A stretch of DNA of 64,000 bases from Lysobacter sp. GTDB lineage: Bacteria > Pseudomonadota > Gammaproteobacteria > Xanthomonadales > Xanthomonadaceae. Numbering within the stretch: position 1 is the first letter of the stretch; every line of letters starts with the position of its first letter. The stretch is from NCBI GenBank assembly GCA_030151365.1, contig JASLDW010000036.1, positions 12,718-76,717 on the forward strand. The letters are read 5' to 3'. A program made the translations under genes and the position numbers. The notes beneath the pieces are model-generated. The model saw only the letters and a program-made list of their open reading frames with translations, did not search any database and was not told the DNA's origin. Of the stretch, positions 50,863-58,862 are shown in pieces.

Positions 50863-50891
50863 TTGACGTTCTGCCCGGGGCCATGCAGAAT
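50863..50891 (+). promoter_or_regulatory. Promoter of tRNA-Met
   Basis: TTGACG at 50863-50868 and CAGAAT at 50886-50891 are 17 bp apart, 33 bp before the tRNA 5' end. The short leader includes a GC-rich dyad (CCCGCGCCC-TGCGCGGG region near 50901-50918). Confidence 0.55.
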
Positions 50892-50923
50892 TGTTGGTTC
50901 CCCGCGCCCTGCGCGGGCGTTTC

Positions 50924-51000
50924 GGCTATGTAGCTCAGCCGGTTAGAGCACAGCACTCATAATGCTGGGGTCGGTGGTTCGAGTCCACCCATAGCCACCA
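50924..51000 (+). tRNA. Elongator tRNA-Met (CAT)
   Basis: 77 nt including encoded CCA. The acceptor stem GGCTATG pairs with CATAGCC; the D arm is AGCTCAGCCGGTTAGAGC; the anticodon loop CTCATAA gives CAT in a CAGCA/TGCTG stem; the T arm is GGTGGTTCGAGTCCACC. The acceptor start and loop fit E. coli metT rather than the initiator (which starts with C) or tRNA-Ile2. Its 3' end is the integration target of the island that follows. Confidence 0.95.
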
Positions 51001-51060
51001 CACCGAAATCCGGGTTGAAGTCCAAGCAAGTCCAGTTGAATCCATAGTTGATCAAAAAAG

Positions 51061-51083
51061 CCGCTGAAATCAGCGGTTTTTTT
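51061..51083 (+). terminator. Intrinsic terminator after tRNA-Met
   Basis: A 7-bp stem CCGCTGA/TCAGCGG with a two-base AA loop (51061-51076) is followed by seven T. It ends the tRNA transcript ahead of the integrase gene. Confidence 0.88.
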
Positions 51084-51157
51084 ATGCCCACTGCCTTCAG
51101 CGCTAGTCCAATTTCGTCCAAATGGACAGAAATGGATCCATTGTCATCCAGAGGTTG

Positions 51158-51207
51158 TGGGGGCATATTGGGGGGCATAGAGGGCATGCCGAATTCCGAT
51201 GCCCCCA
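51158..51207. repeat. GGGGGCAT repeats next to the integrase (putative arm sites)
   Basis: TGGGGGCAT at 51158-51166 and TGGGGGGCAT at 51169-51178 are direct repeats, and ATGCCCCCA at 51199-51207 is the inverted copy, all between the tRNA and the integrase start at 51223. Short iterated sites at this location are commonly the arm-type binding sites of tyrosine integrases. The role is inferred. The attachment core itself is probably within the tRNA 3' end. Confidence 0.5.
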
Positions 51208-51222
51208 AACTAGGATGCACGG

Positions 51223-52473
51223 ATGCCCCTCACCGAAATAGCCATTCGACAGGCAAAACCCGGCCCCAAAGCGAAGCGCCTTAGCGACTCAGGCGGCCTC
51301 TATCTCGAGATTGCGCCATCAGGCGCCAAACTTTGGCGCTGGAAGTTCAGATTTGCCGGCAAGGAGCGCCGCCTTGCCTTGGGGACTTACCCCGCGACGG
51401 GCCTGAAAGATGCCCGACAGCGCCGGGACGAGGCCCGGGGCCGGCTGGAAGCCGGAATCGACCCGAGCGCACACCGCCGCGCGGAGAAGCTTGTCGGGTC
51501 CGATCGGGCCGCCAACAGCTTCGAGCGCGTGGCCAGGGAATGGCTGACCGTCAAGAAGCACGAATGGACCGAAAAGCAGTTCCTGAAGGAACAGGCCCGC
51601 CTTGAAAAACACGCATTCCCGTATATCGGTGGCCGCCCTCTTGCTGCGCTGAGCGTTACGGAAATCCGTCCTCTCATCGACCGGCTAGTTAGGGCCAAAC
51701 ACCTTGAGCAAGCTCATCGCCTGCGGTTCCAGCTGAGCCGCGTCTTCAAATTCGCGATCGCGACAGAACGCGCCGAAAGGGACCCGGCTGCAGACCTGAG
51801 CGCGGTCCTCCCAAGCCGCCGCAAGCAACGACACCCCACCATCACTGACCCAAACACCATTGGCCAACTCCTCCGGGCTATCGATGGCTTTGAGGGCTCC
51901 TTCCCTGTCGCCTGCGCGCTCAGGCTGGCACCTCTCTGGTTTTGCCGACCTGGTGAAATCCGCATGGCAGAGTGGTCGCAGGTGGACCTTGACGGTCAGC
52001 ATCCGCAGTACGTCGTACCTCCCATCAACCGCAAGCTTCGTAAAGCCGCCAAGGAGTCGCCCGACACCCCGCCCCACGTCATCCCGCTCTGTGCTCAGGC
52101 GGTCAATATCCTTCGCGAGCTTCAACTGGTGACAGGTCGAGGCAAGTATCTGTTCCCCGGCGCCAGAGATCCCAAGCGGCACATGAGCGATGGGGCAATC
52201 AATGCGGCGATCGCACGAATCGGATTCAAAGGGCAAATCGTCGGCCATGGTTTTCGGCATATGGCCTCAACGCTGCTTAGGGAAGAAGGATGGTCACGCG
52301 AAGCCGTTGAGGCGCAACTTTCTCATGAAATCCCAGGAACGGAAGGCGTATACAACCTCGCCAAGTATCTACCCGAGCGCCGCAAAATGATGCAGGCTTG
52401 GGCAGACTACTTAGAGGGATTGAAACTCGGGAACGGGATCGAAGATGCAGCGGTCTCGCGGCGAACGCCATAA
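51223..52473 (+). CDS. Tyrosine recombinase/integrase of a tRNA-Met island
   Basis: The 416-aa protein has an N-terminal arm-binding DUF4102 domain (RLSDSGGLYLEIAPSGAKLWRWKFRFAGKERRLALGTYP), a core-binding SAM-like domain (residues about 95-190) and a catalytic domain. Catalytic residues are Arg in WFCRPGEIRMAEW, His-x-x-Arg in GHGFRHMAS, His in LSHEIPG and nucleophile Tyr in GVYNLAKYL. This is the P4-like family that inserts at tRNA genes, reading away from the tRNA as here. It shows that everything to the right is mobile. Confidence 0.93.
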   Translation: MPLTEIAIRQAKPGPKAKRLSDSGGLYLEIAPSGAKLWRWKFRFAGKERRLALGTYPATGLKDARQRRDEARGRLEAGIDPSAHRRAEKLVGSDRAANSFERVAREWLTVKKHEWTEKQFLKEQARLEKHAFPYIGGRPLAALSVTEIRPLIDRLVRAKHLEQAHRLRFQLSRVFKFAIATERAERDPAADLSAVLPSRRKQRHPTITDPNTIGQLLRAIDGFEGSFPVACALRLAPLWFCRPGEIRMAEWSQVDLDGQHPQYVVPPINRKLRKAAKESPDTPPHVIPLCAQAVNILRELQLVTGRGKYLFPGARDPKRHMSDGAINAAIARIGFKGQIVGHGFRHMASTLLREEGWSREAVEAQLSHEIPGTEGVYNLAKYLPERRKMMQAWADYLEGLKLGNGIEDAAVSRRTP

Positions 52474-52497
52474 ACAGGGACAAGCAGCTGTTCTGGC

Positions 52498-54213
52498 TTG
52501 ATTGAATTCATCGCTGACTTTTTCAATTCAAATCCGATGCCTGTTTCGAAGCCTTCAAGAAAAAAAAAGACGCGGAATCGCGCTCCATATAAGAACGCCT
52601 TAGCAATGGGGTTCGATAAGGCAAAGCCACCTCCGACTCTGAAGGAAGAGATCGTGTCGCTTAGGCGAAAGCGAAATGTCGACCCCCTATCCAAGAGTTT
52701 CATTTTCGGAGATGAGCCGAGGTTCGTGAAAATGCGACATGCTCGCATTCGAGACGCTGAAGGTGAAATCAAGCCATTGATCCGTGGTTTGATCGATTCA
52801 CTCAGCGAAATGGATCGTGCGAAGTTGTTTCTGTCTCCCTACGACCTTGGAAGTCTGCGCAATATCGACAAGCAGAAACTGACCTTGGACGCAATGGCTA
52901 GTGACGTTCGCGCGACACGCGCCAAGGCGAAAAACTCAGAAGACACTGACAACAGCAATCCGACGGTAGACATTAAGGAAACCAGAAAGCACGAGTTCGA
53001 GAGCATTACCGAGCAACTGCGCAAACTCACAGGACGCCGATTTAGCGACTATGCGGACAAGCAGACTTCACTTCGTGTTATTAACCTGCTCTCCGAAGTA
53101 AATCGCCGAGTGATTGACCCCAATCGCCCCGGAGGGCGCAGCATTCTTAGCATGCTGAAGATCAATGAGTTGGATGGTTCATTCGAAGCTAGAACTGAAT
53201 TCCCGACAGAGGCAGCAAGCGGGAATATTTTATATGCGGCTGACTTGAAGAGCTATCTGACTCTCTCGGGACACCGTGGATTCAGGAAATGCGATACATT
53301 TTTCAACCCACTCATTGACGTGGTGAACCAGATGTATGTTCACCTAGAGAAGCTGGCGCAGTGGAAAGAAGAGCCAGAACGAGAAGAAATTCGTCTCGCG
53401 GGGATACTCGGCTATCTCAAATCGCTGACCCTTTCAACCCATCAAGTACAGGAAGAGGCCCGGCTTGACTTGGATCTCTACTTCCACATCTGCAAATGGG
53501 AATTTGCAAACTTCGTATACGCCATCTCTCACGTTCGTCCGTATGCAAAGCCCCCAACAAAAATCAAACCAATCTTCGAGGCAATGCACTCGGTATTCGC
53601 TCAGATCCAATCGACACACGACTCAATCGAAGCACGAGTTTTCAACGATTTGCAGATCAAGACCATGTTGACCAAGCACGAGCCCGAGCTCTTCGAGCTC
53701 GTGGAGCTGGCGCTTTCAAGAGAACTGGAAAAAAGCAGGGCGCTTGACACGCGCAAATACGCGCTCAATCTCATGGTCCTGGCCAGAATTTTCGGGAACA
53801 TAGGAATTACGAAGGGCGTCGAGCCAAAATACAGCTTTCTCGAAATCATTTCGGCGTTGTGCACTACGGCTCAGGAGTTGTATTCACGAACCAATTATTA
53901 TCCCAAGGTTTACGGTGACGGCAGACAACCCGGATCCATACTCAAGGCAATTGTCGAATCTCCGCTTGAGCGTGCGATCGACCAAGAGGAGCCTCCGGAA
54001 GCGTTTTCTCGCATTTTGGTTGATCGTGAAGCTTGGATCAGGCGCGCTATTTGCGGCCAAGAGCAAATTGCCAAGCAGAAAGAGGCATTACGCATGCTCC
54101 TGCTGACAAAAAGTCTGGCCGCGGTTCTAAAGCCGACATTAACCGAGGCCGAGGGCTCATTCAGGACGCTATTGGCAGCCATCTACAAATTGAGGTTGAC
54201 CAACCTTGGATAA
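52498..54213 (+). CDS. Unknown 571-aa island protein
   Basis: The gene lies 24 bp after the integrase and has clearly lower GC and more A/T-ending codons than the core genes, a sign of transfer. A basic N-terminal stretch (KPSRKKKTRNRAPYKNAL) is followed by a long helical protein. LREKR-type charged helices and KHEPELFELVELALSRELEKSRAL are typical parts. A few aromatic patches occur near residues 320-345 (LDLDLYFHICKWEFANFVY). No signal peptide, membrane helix or catalytic motif was recognised and no family could be assigned. Position beside the integrase suggests cargo or island maintenance. Confidence 0.65.
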   Translation: MIEFIADFFNSNPMPVSKPSRKKKTRNRAPYKNALAMGFDKAKPPPTLKEEIVSLRRKRNVDPLSKSFIFGDEPRFVKMRHARIRDAEGEIKPLIRGLIDSLSEMDRAKLFLSPYDLGSLRNIDKQKLTLDAMASDVRATRAKAKNSEDTDNSNPTVDIKETRKHEFESITEQLRKLTGRRFSDYADKQTSLRVINLLSEVNRRVIDPNRPGGRSILSMLKINELDGSFEARTEFPTEAASGNILYAADLKSYLTLSGHRGFRKCDTFFNPLIDVVNQMYVHLEKLAQWKEEPEREEIRLAGILGYLKSLTLSTHQVQEEARLDLDLYFHICKWEFANFVYAISHVRPYAKPPTKIKPIFEAMHSVFAQIQSTHDSIEARVFNDLQIKTMLTKHEPELFELVELALSRELEKSRALDTRKYALNLMVLARIFGNIGITKGVEPKYSFLEIISALCTTAQELYSRTNYYPKVYGDGRQPGSILKAIVESPLERAIDQEEPPEAFSRILVDREAWIRRAICGQEQIAKQKEALRMLLLTKSLAAVLKPTLTEAEGSFRTLLAAIYKLRLTNLG

Positions 54214-54555
54214 GCATCACTCGACGTTCGGTCGCCGTTGACCAGGACTGCTGCGGTCATTCGACCCGGAGTCGAAGTCACGGAGCAGGGTTCCCTTCCC
54301 TTGCCGCCGCCCATGCGGTTTTGATTTGGCCTAAGGACCTGGCTGGCAAAGGAGCGGCGCCTCTCCGATCGGGTTAGCGAAGTCGGCAGGCAATGAGACC
54401 AACAGAAGGAACCCCGCGCAAAAAAACGCTTCCCCCTACTTTTTTCCAAAAAACCCCGGAATCTCGACCCGAATTCTGCAGAAATATTTGTATCCCCCAG
54501 CACGCAGCCGGGGGGCGGGTGCACAAGCCTCCGCCATTGATTCCGGAGTACAAAT
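54214..54555. other. Gene-free stretch upstream of the AlpA-like gene
   Basis: About 340 bp without a credible CDS; short open frames here have no protein-like composition. It contains A/T runs around 54420-54460, an imperfect C/G dyad near 54500-54520, and the Shine-Dalgarno GGAG at about 54546-54549 of the next gene. Promoters for the AlpA-like gene are expected here, but no clear -35/-10 pair was seen. Confidence 0.5.
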
Positions 54556-54900
54556 ATGAACGCAAAGATTCACGAATTCGTTGGAAAAGGCCCTGGGGCA
54601 CCGTCGCTGCTCGACATTTTCCAGGAGATTCTCGCCCTTAAGGAGATTGTTTTAGCCCTGCTGCAGGCGGCCAAGCCTCGAAAGGCCGTGCGGGAACCTC
54701 AAGCGATGGACATCGTGGCCATGAAGCGCAGCAGCTTTCGTGCGATTCAGAATGATAAAGAGTCTAATCCTGCCTATGACCCTGACTTTCCACAGGCAAT
54801 ACCGCTTGGGAATTCTGGGCGCATGTCAGCCTGGTACGTCCATGAGCTTGAGGAATGGCTCGAATTGCAGGCTGCCAAGCGGAGTAAGCATCATGCTTGA
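54556..54900 (+). CDS. AlpA-like phage/island transcriptional regulator
   Basis: The 114-aa protein starts at ATG 54556. Residues 15-45 are hydrophobic helices (DIFQEILALKEIVLALLQ). The C-terminal half, AMKRSSFRAIQNDK to FPQAIPLGNSGRMSAWYVHELEEWLE, is an AlpA-type winged HTH (prophage CP4-57 regulator). Such proteins activate excision genes or structural operons of P4-like islands. Its stop overlaps the next gene by eight bases. Confidence 0.75.
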   Translation: MNAKIHEFVGKGPGAPSLLDIFQEILALKEIVLALLQAAKPRKAVREPQAMDIVAMKRSSFRAIQNDKESNPAYDPDFPQAIPLGNSGRMSAWYVHELEEWLELQAAKRSKHHA

Positions 54901-55594
54901 GCCGAGCAACTACACAACCACACCGGCCACACCGATCCGCATGCCACAGCTCGGCCGCTCCGTTTCGGACAACTTTTTTCTCAGCTGCATCGTGCCGCCC
55001 GGAGCAGCCTCCCGCCAGCCCTCAGGAATCCAGGCCCCCGCGCCCACGGTGGGACAAGACGCGCGGCTCGCCGCGTTCTGCATCCAACCGGTTCCTGAAT
55101 ACTCCGTACGATCCTCCTTCGTCGACGCCATGGAACCACTCGCGCAGTGGGCTCCGGCAGCCTACGAGTTGCTCGTGGCGGTGCTGCTGAAGTGGGGCGT
55201 CGAAGGGCTGATCGCGGAAGTGAAGGCCCGTCGATTCGATTCCAAGAAGGGGAAGCACCCCGGTTTGAAGAAGTTCGTCCAGGAGCTGTTACGCAAGCTG
55301 ACGCAGCACGGTCGCCATGGCGTCAACAGCGGACGGCGCTTCGTTCCGGAAGTCGACGACATCCGCCGTCGGTATCCCGAATTGCAACAACAGACCTTCG
55401 CGTTCTGCGCGGTCTGCGTTGTACTTGAATGGTTGCTTGCGGTGACCAAAGTCGATTCGCGCGGCCGCTTTGAACGGCCGCCACACTCGGCGCTGACCGC
55501 GAAGATGGCTGCCGTAGGATTTTACGGGAATGAAATTCATGCCGTTGGCACGATTCTGTACTGGCCTCGCAATTCGAAGCGCTCTATCGACTAA
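54893..55594 (+). CDS. Unknown 233-aa island protein coupled to AlpA
   Basis: It starts at ATG 54893 behind GGAG, inside the AlpA-like gene. The N-terminal 85 residues are proline-rich and probably unstructured. The C-terminal part holds helices YELLVAVLLKWGVEGLIAEVKARRFDSKKGKHPGLKKFVQELLRKL and a segment FAFCAVCVVLEWLLAVTKVDSRGRFERPP. No family was recognised. The operon ends at the strong terminator at 55607. Confidence 0.6.
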   Translation: MLEPSNYTTTPATPIRMPQLGRSVSDNFFLSCIVPPGAASRQPSGIQAPAPTVGQDARLAAFCIQPVPEYSVRSSFVDAMEPLAQWAPAAYELLVAVLLKWGVEGLIAEVKARRFDSKKGKHPGLKKFVQELLRKLTQHGRHGVNSGRRFVPEVDDIRRRYPELQQQTFAFCAVCVVLEWLLAVTKVDSRGRFERPPHSALTAKMAAVGFYGNEIHAVGTILYWPRNSKRSID

Positions 55595-55606
55595 TCCGCC
55601 GGCAAT

Positions 55607-55637
55607 GCCGCCCACCCTCCGGTGGGCGGCTTTTTTT
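55607..55637 (+). terminator. Intrinsic terminator of the AlpA operon
   Basis: A 10-bp stem GCCGCCCACC/GGTGGGCGGC with CTCC loop (55607-55630) is followed by seven T. It ends the plus-strand transcript ahead of the converging hsdR gene, whose stop is 73 bp away. Confidence 0.92.
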
Positions 55638-55709
55638 GTGCCCGTGTGCACCCCGACCAGGTTGCTGCCCTCGCCGCAGCTTTTACCTGATGCGAGCGGA
55701 GTTCAACTC

Positions 55710-58700
55710 TCATCGCCTCGCCTGAGTCTCCGCGCGTTGCCGCAGCGCTTCCCACAGCTGCCCCGGCCCCAACAGGACCTCCAGAAGGCCGACACGAATG
55801 GCTTCCGAGTTCAACGCCTGAGCCGACAGGTTGGCATGGGTTTCCATCGCGTCCATCACCGCCTCCGTCAGCGCGTTTCCGAGATCTGGTGAGTTGGAAA
55901 ACTGCGCCTTGGCGTTGCTTCCGGCCTGCTCGGCAAGCTTCACGTTGTCGAGCATCTTGCCTTTGATGCTGTTGACGAAGCCAAGCTGATCGTTGTCGGT
56001 CAGTTGCCCATCAAACAGTCCATTCACCTTCCGGATGATTTCTTCCAGCAGCAACCGCTGCTTGTCCTGGGGTGCGCCGGAGCCGCTGGCGTCGATTGGC
56101 GGCAACTTAGGCGCATCCCCCGGGGTCAGGCTCAGGTTTTGTTTGCCGCTGCTCCGCAGACTGTGGTGTGTCAGCACCACGCTGCTCAGGTCCACCTGCT
56201 CGCGTTCGCGGCCGAACTCCAGCAGCGGAATCAGAAACTTGTAGAAGTGATGGCGCCTTTCGATGTCGGTATTGCCGTAGTCGAACAACTGCGCCAGGAA
56301 CGAATACAGGCGCACGTACGCACCCATGTCCCCCTTGAACTGCACCAAGGCATCCAGCGTGTCCTTGGCGGCCTTCGCTGCCTCGTCCTTGCCGCTAGCG
56401 AGCGCTTCCGCCCGTGTGAGCTGCGCGGCTTTGTACTTCCTCAGCAGGCGATCCGCCACGGGAGCGATCGCCGCATCCAGTTTGGCCATCTTGCCGCTGA
56501 ACTCGGCCTCCAGTACAGCATCGACCTCGAACTGGTCGTAGTACCCCTGCGCATCGAGCTTCGTGCGCAGGTCGTAGATCAGGTTCGGGTCTGTGGTGGC
56601 CTCCAGCTCGGCGGTCTCGTAGTAGGTCTTGAAGGCCGCCAGGATGTCCGCCGGGTCATTGACGAAATCCAGGATGTAGGTCGTGTCCTTGCCCGGATAG
56701 GCACGATTCAAACGCGACAGTGTCTGCACCGCCTGGATGCCGCCGAGAATCTTGTCCACGTACATGCCGCACAACAGCGGCTGGTCGAAACCGGTCTGGA
56801 ACTTGTTGGCCACCAGCAGCAGGTGGAATTCTTCGGTCGCAAAGGCTTCGCGAATATCGCGGCCTTTCAGATCGGGGTTCAGGAGTTTGCTGGCTTCCGT
56901 GACGGCCTCGGGGTAGCTCTCTGGATCCTCCACCTCACCACTGAAGGCCGTCAGCACGCCGAGCGGGTATCGTTGGCTGGCGATATAGGCGCGCATGGCC
57001 TTCTGCCAGCGGACGGCTTCCTTGCGACTGGCGACAACGACCATCGCCTTGGCCTTTCCATCCAGCAACGGCTGCACGTTCTGGCGGAAATGCTCCACCA
57101 CGATCTGCACCTTGCTGGCGATATTGAAGTCATGCAGGCGAACCCATTGCATCAGGCGCTTAGTTGCCTCGGAGCGTTCGACCTCGCGCTCGCTGATCTC
57201 TTTGCCCCCTTCGGTCGCCAGGCGAAAAGCCAGCTTGTATGGCGTGTAGTTCTTCAGTACATCGAGAATGAAGCCTTCCTCGATGGCCTGGCGCATCGAA
57301 TAGACGTGGAACGGCCGAGGCAGGCCGTCCTCATCCTTGCGCCCGAACAGCTCCAGGGTCTTGCCCTTCGGCGTCGCCGTAAAAGCAACGTAGGTCAGGC
57401 CCTTGCCGGCGCCGGCACGCCCCTGCATCTCAAGCTCCAGCAGCGTCTCGGTATCAATTTCGCCACCGTCCTTCAGGTCTTCCAGCTCCTGGGCGCTGAG
57501 CAGTTGCTTGAGTTTGCTGGCCGCCTCGCCGGTCTGGGAGCTGTGCGCCTCGTCGGCAATCACCGCGAACCGTTTGCCCTCCGTCGCCGCCAGTTCCTGC
57601 GCGGCCTTCATCGCCGCCGGGAACGTCTGGATGGTACAGACGATGATCTTCTTGCCCGACGCCAACGCGGTCTTGAGTTGGGCGCTTTTGCTGCCTTGAT
57701 CGCGCGTCATCGCTGCCACAACGCCTGTGGTGCGCTCAAAGTCGAAGATGGCCTCTTGCAACTGCGCGTCCAGCACGTTTCGGTCTGAAACGACAATCAC
57801 ACTGTCGAACAGTTTTGCATTGTCCTTGTGGAGATCGGCCAAGAAGTGTGCCGACCAGGCAATCGAGTTGGTTTTGCCACTGCCAGCGGAGTGCTGAATC
57901 AGATACCGCCCACCCGCACCTTGCTCCAGCACCTCGGCGACAAGCTTTCGCGTCGCATCGAGCTGGTGGTAGCGCGGAAAGATGTAGGCCTTGAGCTGCT
58001 TCTTGTCATCGCGTTGACCGATCACATAACGGCTGAGGATCTGCAGCCAGCTGTCGCGCTGCCAAACCTCTTCCCACAAATAGCTGGTGGCGATGCCATT
58101 CGGGTTGGGCGCATTGCCCGCGCCGCCGTTGTTCCCGCGATTGAACGGCAGGAAGGAGCTCCCCGTGCCCGCGAGTTTGGTACACATCCGGACCTCGCTC
58201 TGGGCGACAGCGAAATGTACGAGCGCCCCTCCAGGGAACGCCAGCAGTGGCTCGCGTTTTCCACCCTTTGGGTGAGGATGGCGATCAAAGCGATACTGGT
58301 CGATCGCGTCGCCGACGCTTTGGGTGTAATCGGACTTGAGCTCAACGGTGGAGACAGCGATTCCATTGACGAACAACACAAGGTCGATCGACTCCGTGGC
58401 ATCGTTGACCGAGTGATGCACTTGCCGCACAACGCGAAGACGGTTTGCGGCGTAGAGCGCCATCAAGGCAGGTGTCAGCCCATGGGCCGGCTTGAATTGA
58501 ACCAGGTCGAGCGGTCGCTTCAGGCCAACGATCTCGATGCCGCGGCGGAGCACATCCAGCGTGCCGCGCTCATCCAAGCTCTTGCGCAGGCGTTCGGCCA
58601 GCAGCTTGGGCAGGCCCGCACCGTGGTCGGCACTAAGCTTCGCGAAGGCATCCGGTTGCGAGACTTCAAGCCAGGCCAGAACATCCGGCAAATACACGCC

Positions 58701-58808
58701 GTTCGTGCGGTCATAGTGAGCGGCATCCCCCACGGCGTACAGCCAGCCATTTGCGGCCAAATGCTCGCAGATCGGCAGCTCAAAATTGATCTCGTTGTGA
58801 ATGCCCAT
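55710..58808 (-). CDS. hsdR: Type I restriction endonuclease, R subunit
   Basis: The 1032-aa protein has the N-terminal nuclease core D142, E156 and K158 (VELKSDYTQ) with Q171-Y of the following QYRF motif, all consistent with an active PD-(D/E)xK nuclease. The helicase has Walker A HSAGSGKT (307-313) and DEAH at 419-422, then SAT-like VAFTATPKGKT and the RecA2 motif TGFDQPLL. The C-terminal helical part binds the M/S core. It needs HsdM and HsdS, whose genes lie upstream at the window edge. The gene is the last in a minus-strand run and is 54 bp from the GmrSD-like gene. Confidence 0.93.
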   Translation of the reverse strand: MGIHNEINFELPICEHLAANGWLYAVGDAAHYDRTNGVYLPDVLAWLEVSQPDAFAKLSADHGAGLPKLLAERLRKSLDERGTLDVLRRGIEIVGLKRPLDLVQFKPAHGLTPALMALYAANRLRVVRQVHHSVNDATESIDLVLFVNGIAVSTVELKSDYTQSVGDAIDQYRFDRHPHPKGGKREPLLAFPGGALVHFAVAQSEVRMCTKLAGTGSSFLPFNRGNNGGAGNAPNPNGIATSYLWEEVWQRDSWLQILSRYVIGQRDDKKQLKAYIFPRYHQLDATRKLVAEVLEQGAGGRYLIQHSAGSGKTNSIAWSAHFLADLHKDNAKLFDSVIVVSDRNVLDAQLQEAIFDFERTTGVVAAMTRDQGSKSAQLKTALASGKKIIVCTIQTFPAAMKAAQELAATEGKRFAVIADEAHSSQTGEAASKLKQLLSAQELEDLKDGGEIDTETLLELEMQGRAGAGKGLTYVAFTATPKGKTLELFGRKDEDGLPRPFHVYSMRQAIEEGFILDVLKNYTPYKLAFRLATEGGKEISEREVERSEATKRLMQWVRLHDFNIASKVQIVVEHFRQNVQPLLDGKAKAMVVVASRKEAVRWQKAMRAYIASQRYPLGVLTAFSGEVEDPESYPEAVTEASKLLNPDLKGRDIREAFATEEFHLLLVANKFQTGFDQPLLCGMYVDKILGGIQAVQTLSRLNRAYPGKDTTYILDFVNDPADILAAFKTYYETAELEATTDPNLIYDLRTKLDAQGYYDQFEVDAVLEAEFSGKMAKLDAAIAPVADRLLRKYKAAQLTRAEALASGKDEAAKAAKDTLDALVQFKGDMGAYVRLYSFLAQLFDYGNTDIERRHHFYKFLIPLLEFGREREQVDLSSVVLTHHSLRSSGKQNLSLTPGDAPKLPPIDASGSGAPQDKQRLLLEEIIRKVNGLFDGQLTDNDQLGFVNSIKGKMLDNVKLAEQAGSNAKAQFSNSPDLGNALTEAVMDAMETHANLSAQALNSEAIRVGLLEVLLGPGQLWEALRQRAETQARR

Positions 58809-58862
58809 GCCGCCGAAATCCTTGTAGGAATAGTCCGAATATTAGCCAACCAGAACGAGCGT

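Noticed and set aside
54393..54641. Small open frame before the AlpA-like gene
   Set aside because: It overlaps the AlpA-like start in another frame, has no Shine-Dalgarno and a low-complexity Lys/Pro composition.
56004..57788. Long open frame (about 594 codons) on the plus strand
   Set aside because: It is antisense to hsdR, which shows all nuclease and helicase motifs.
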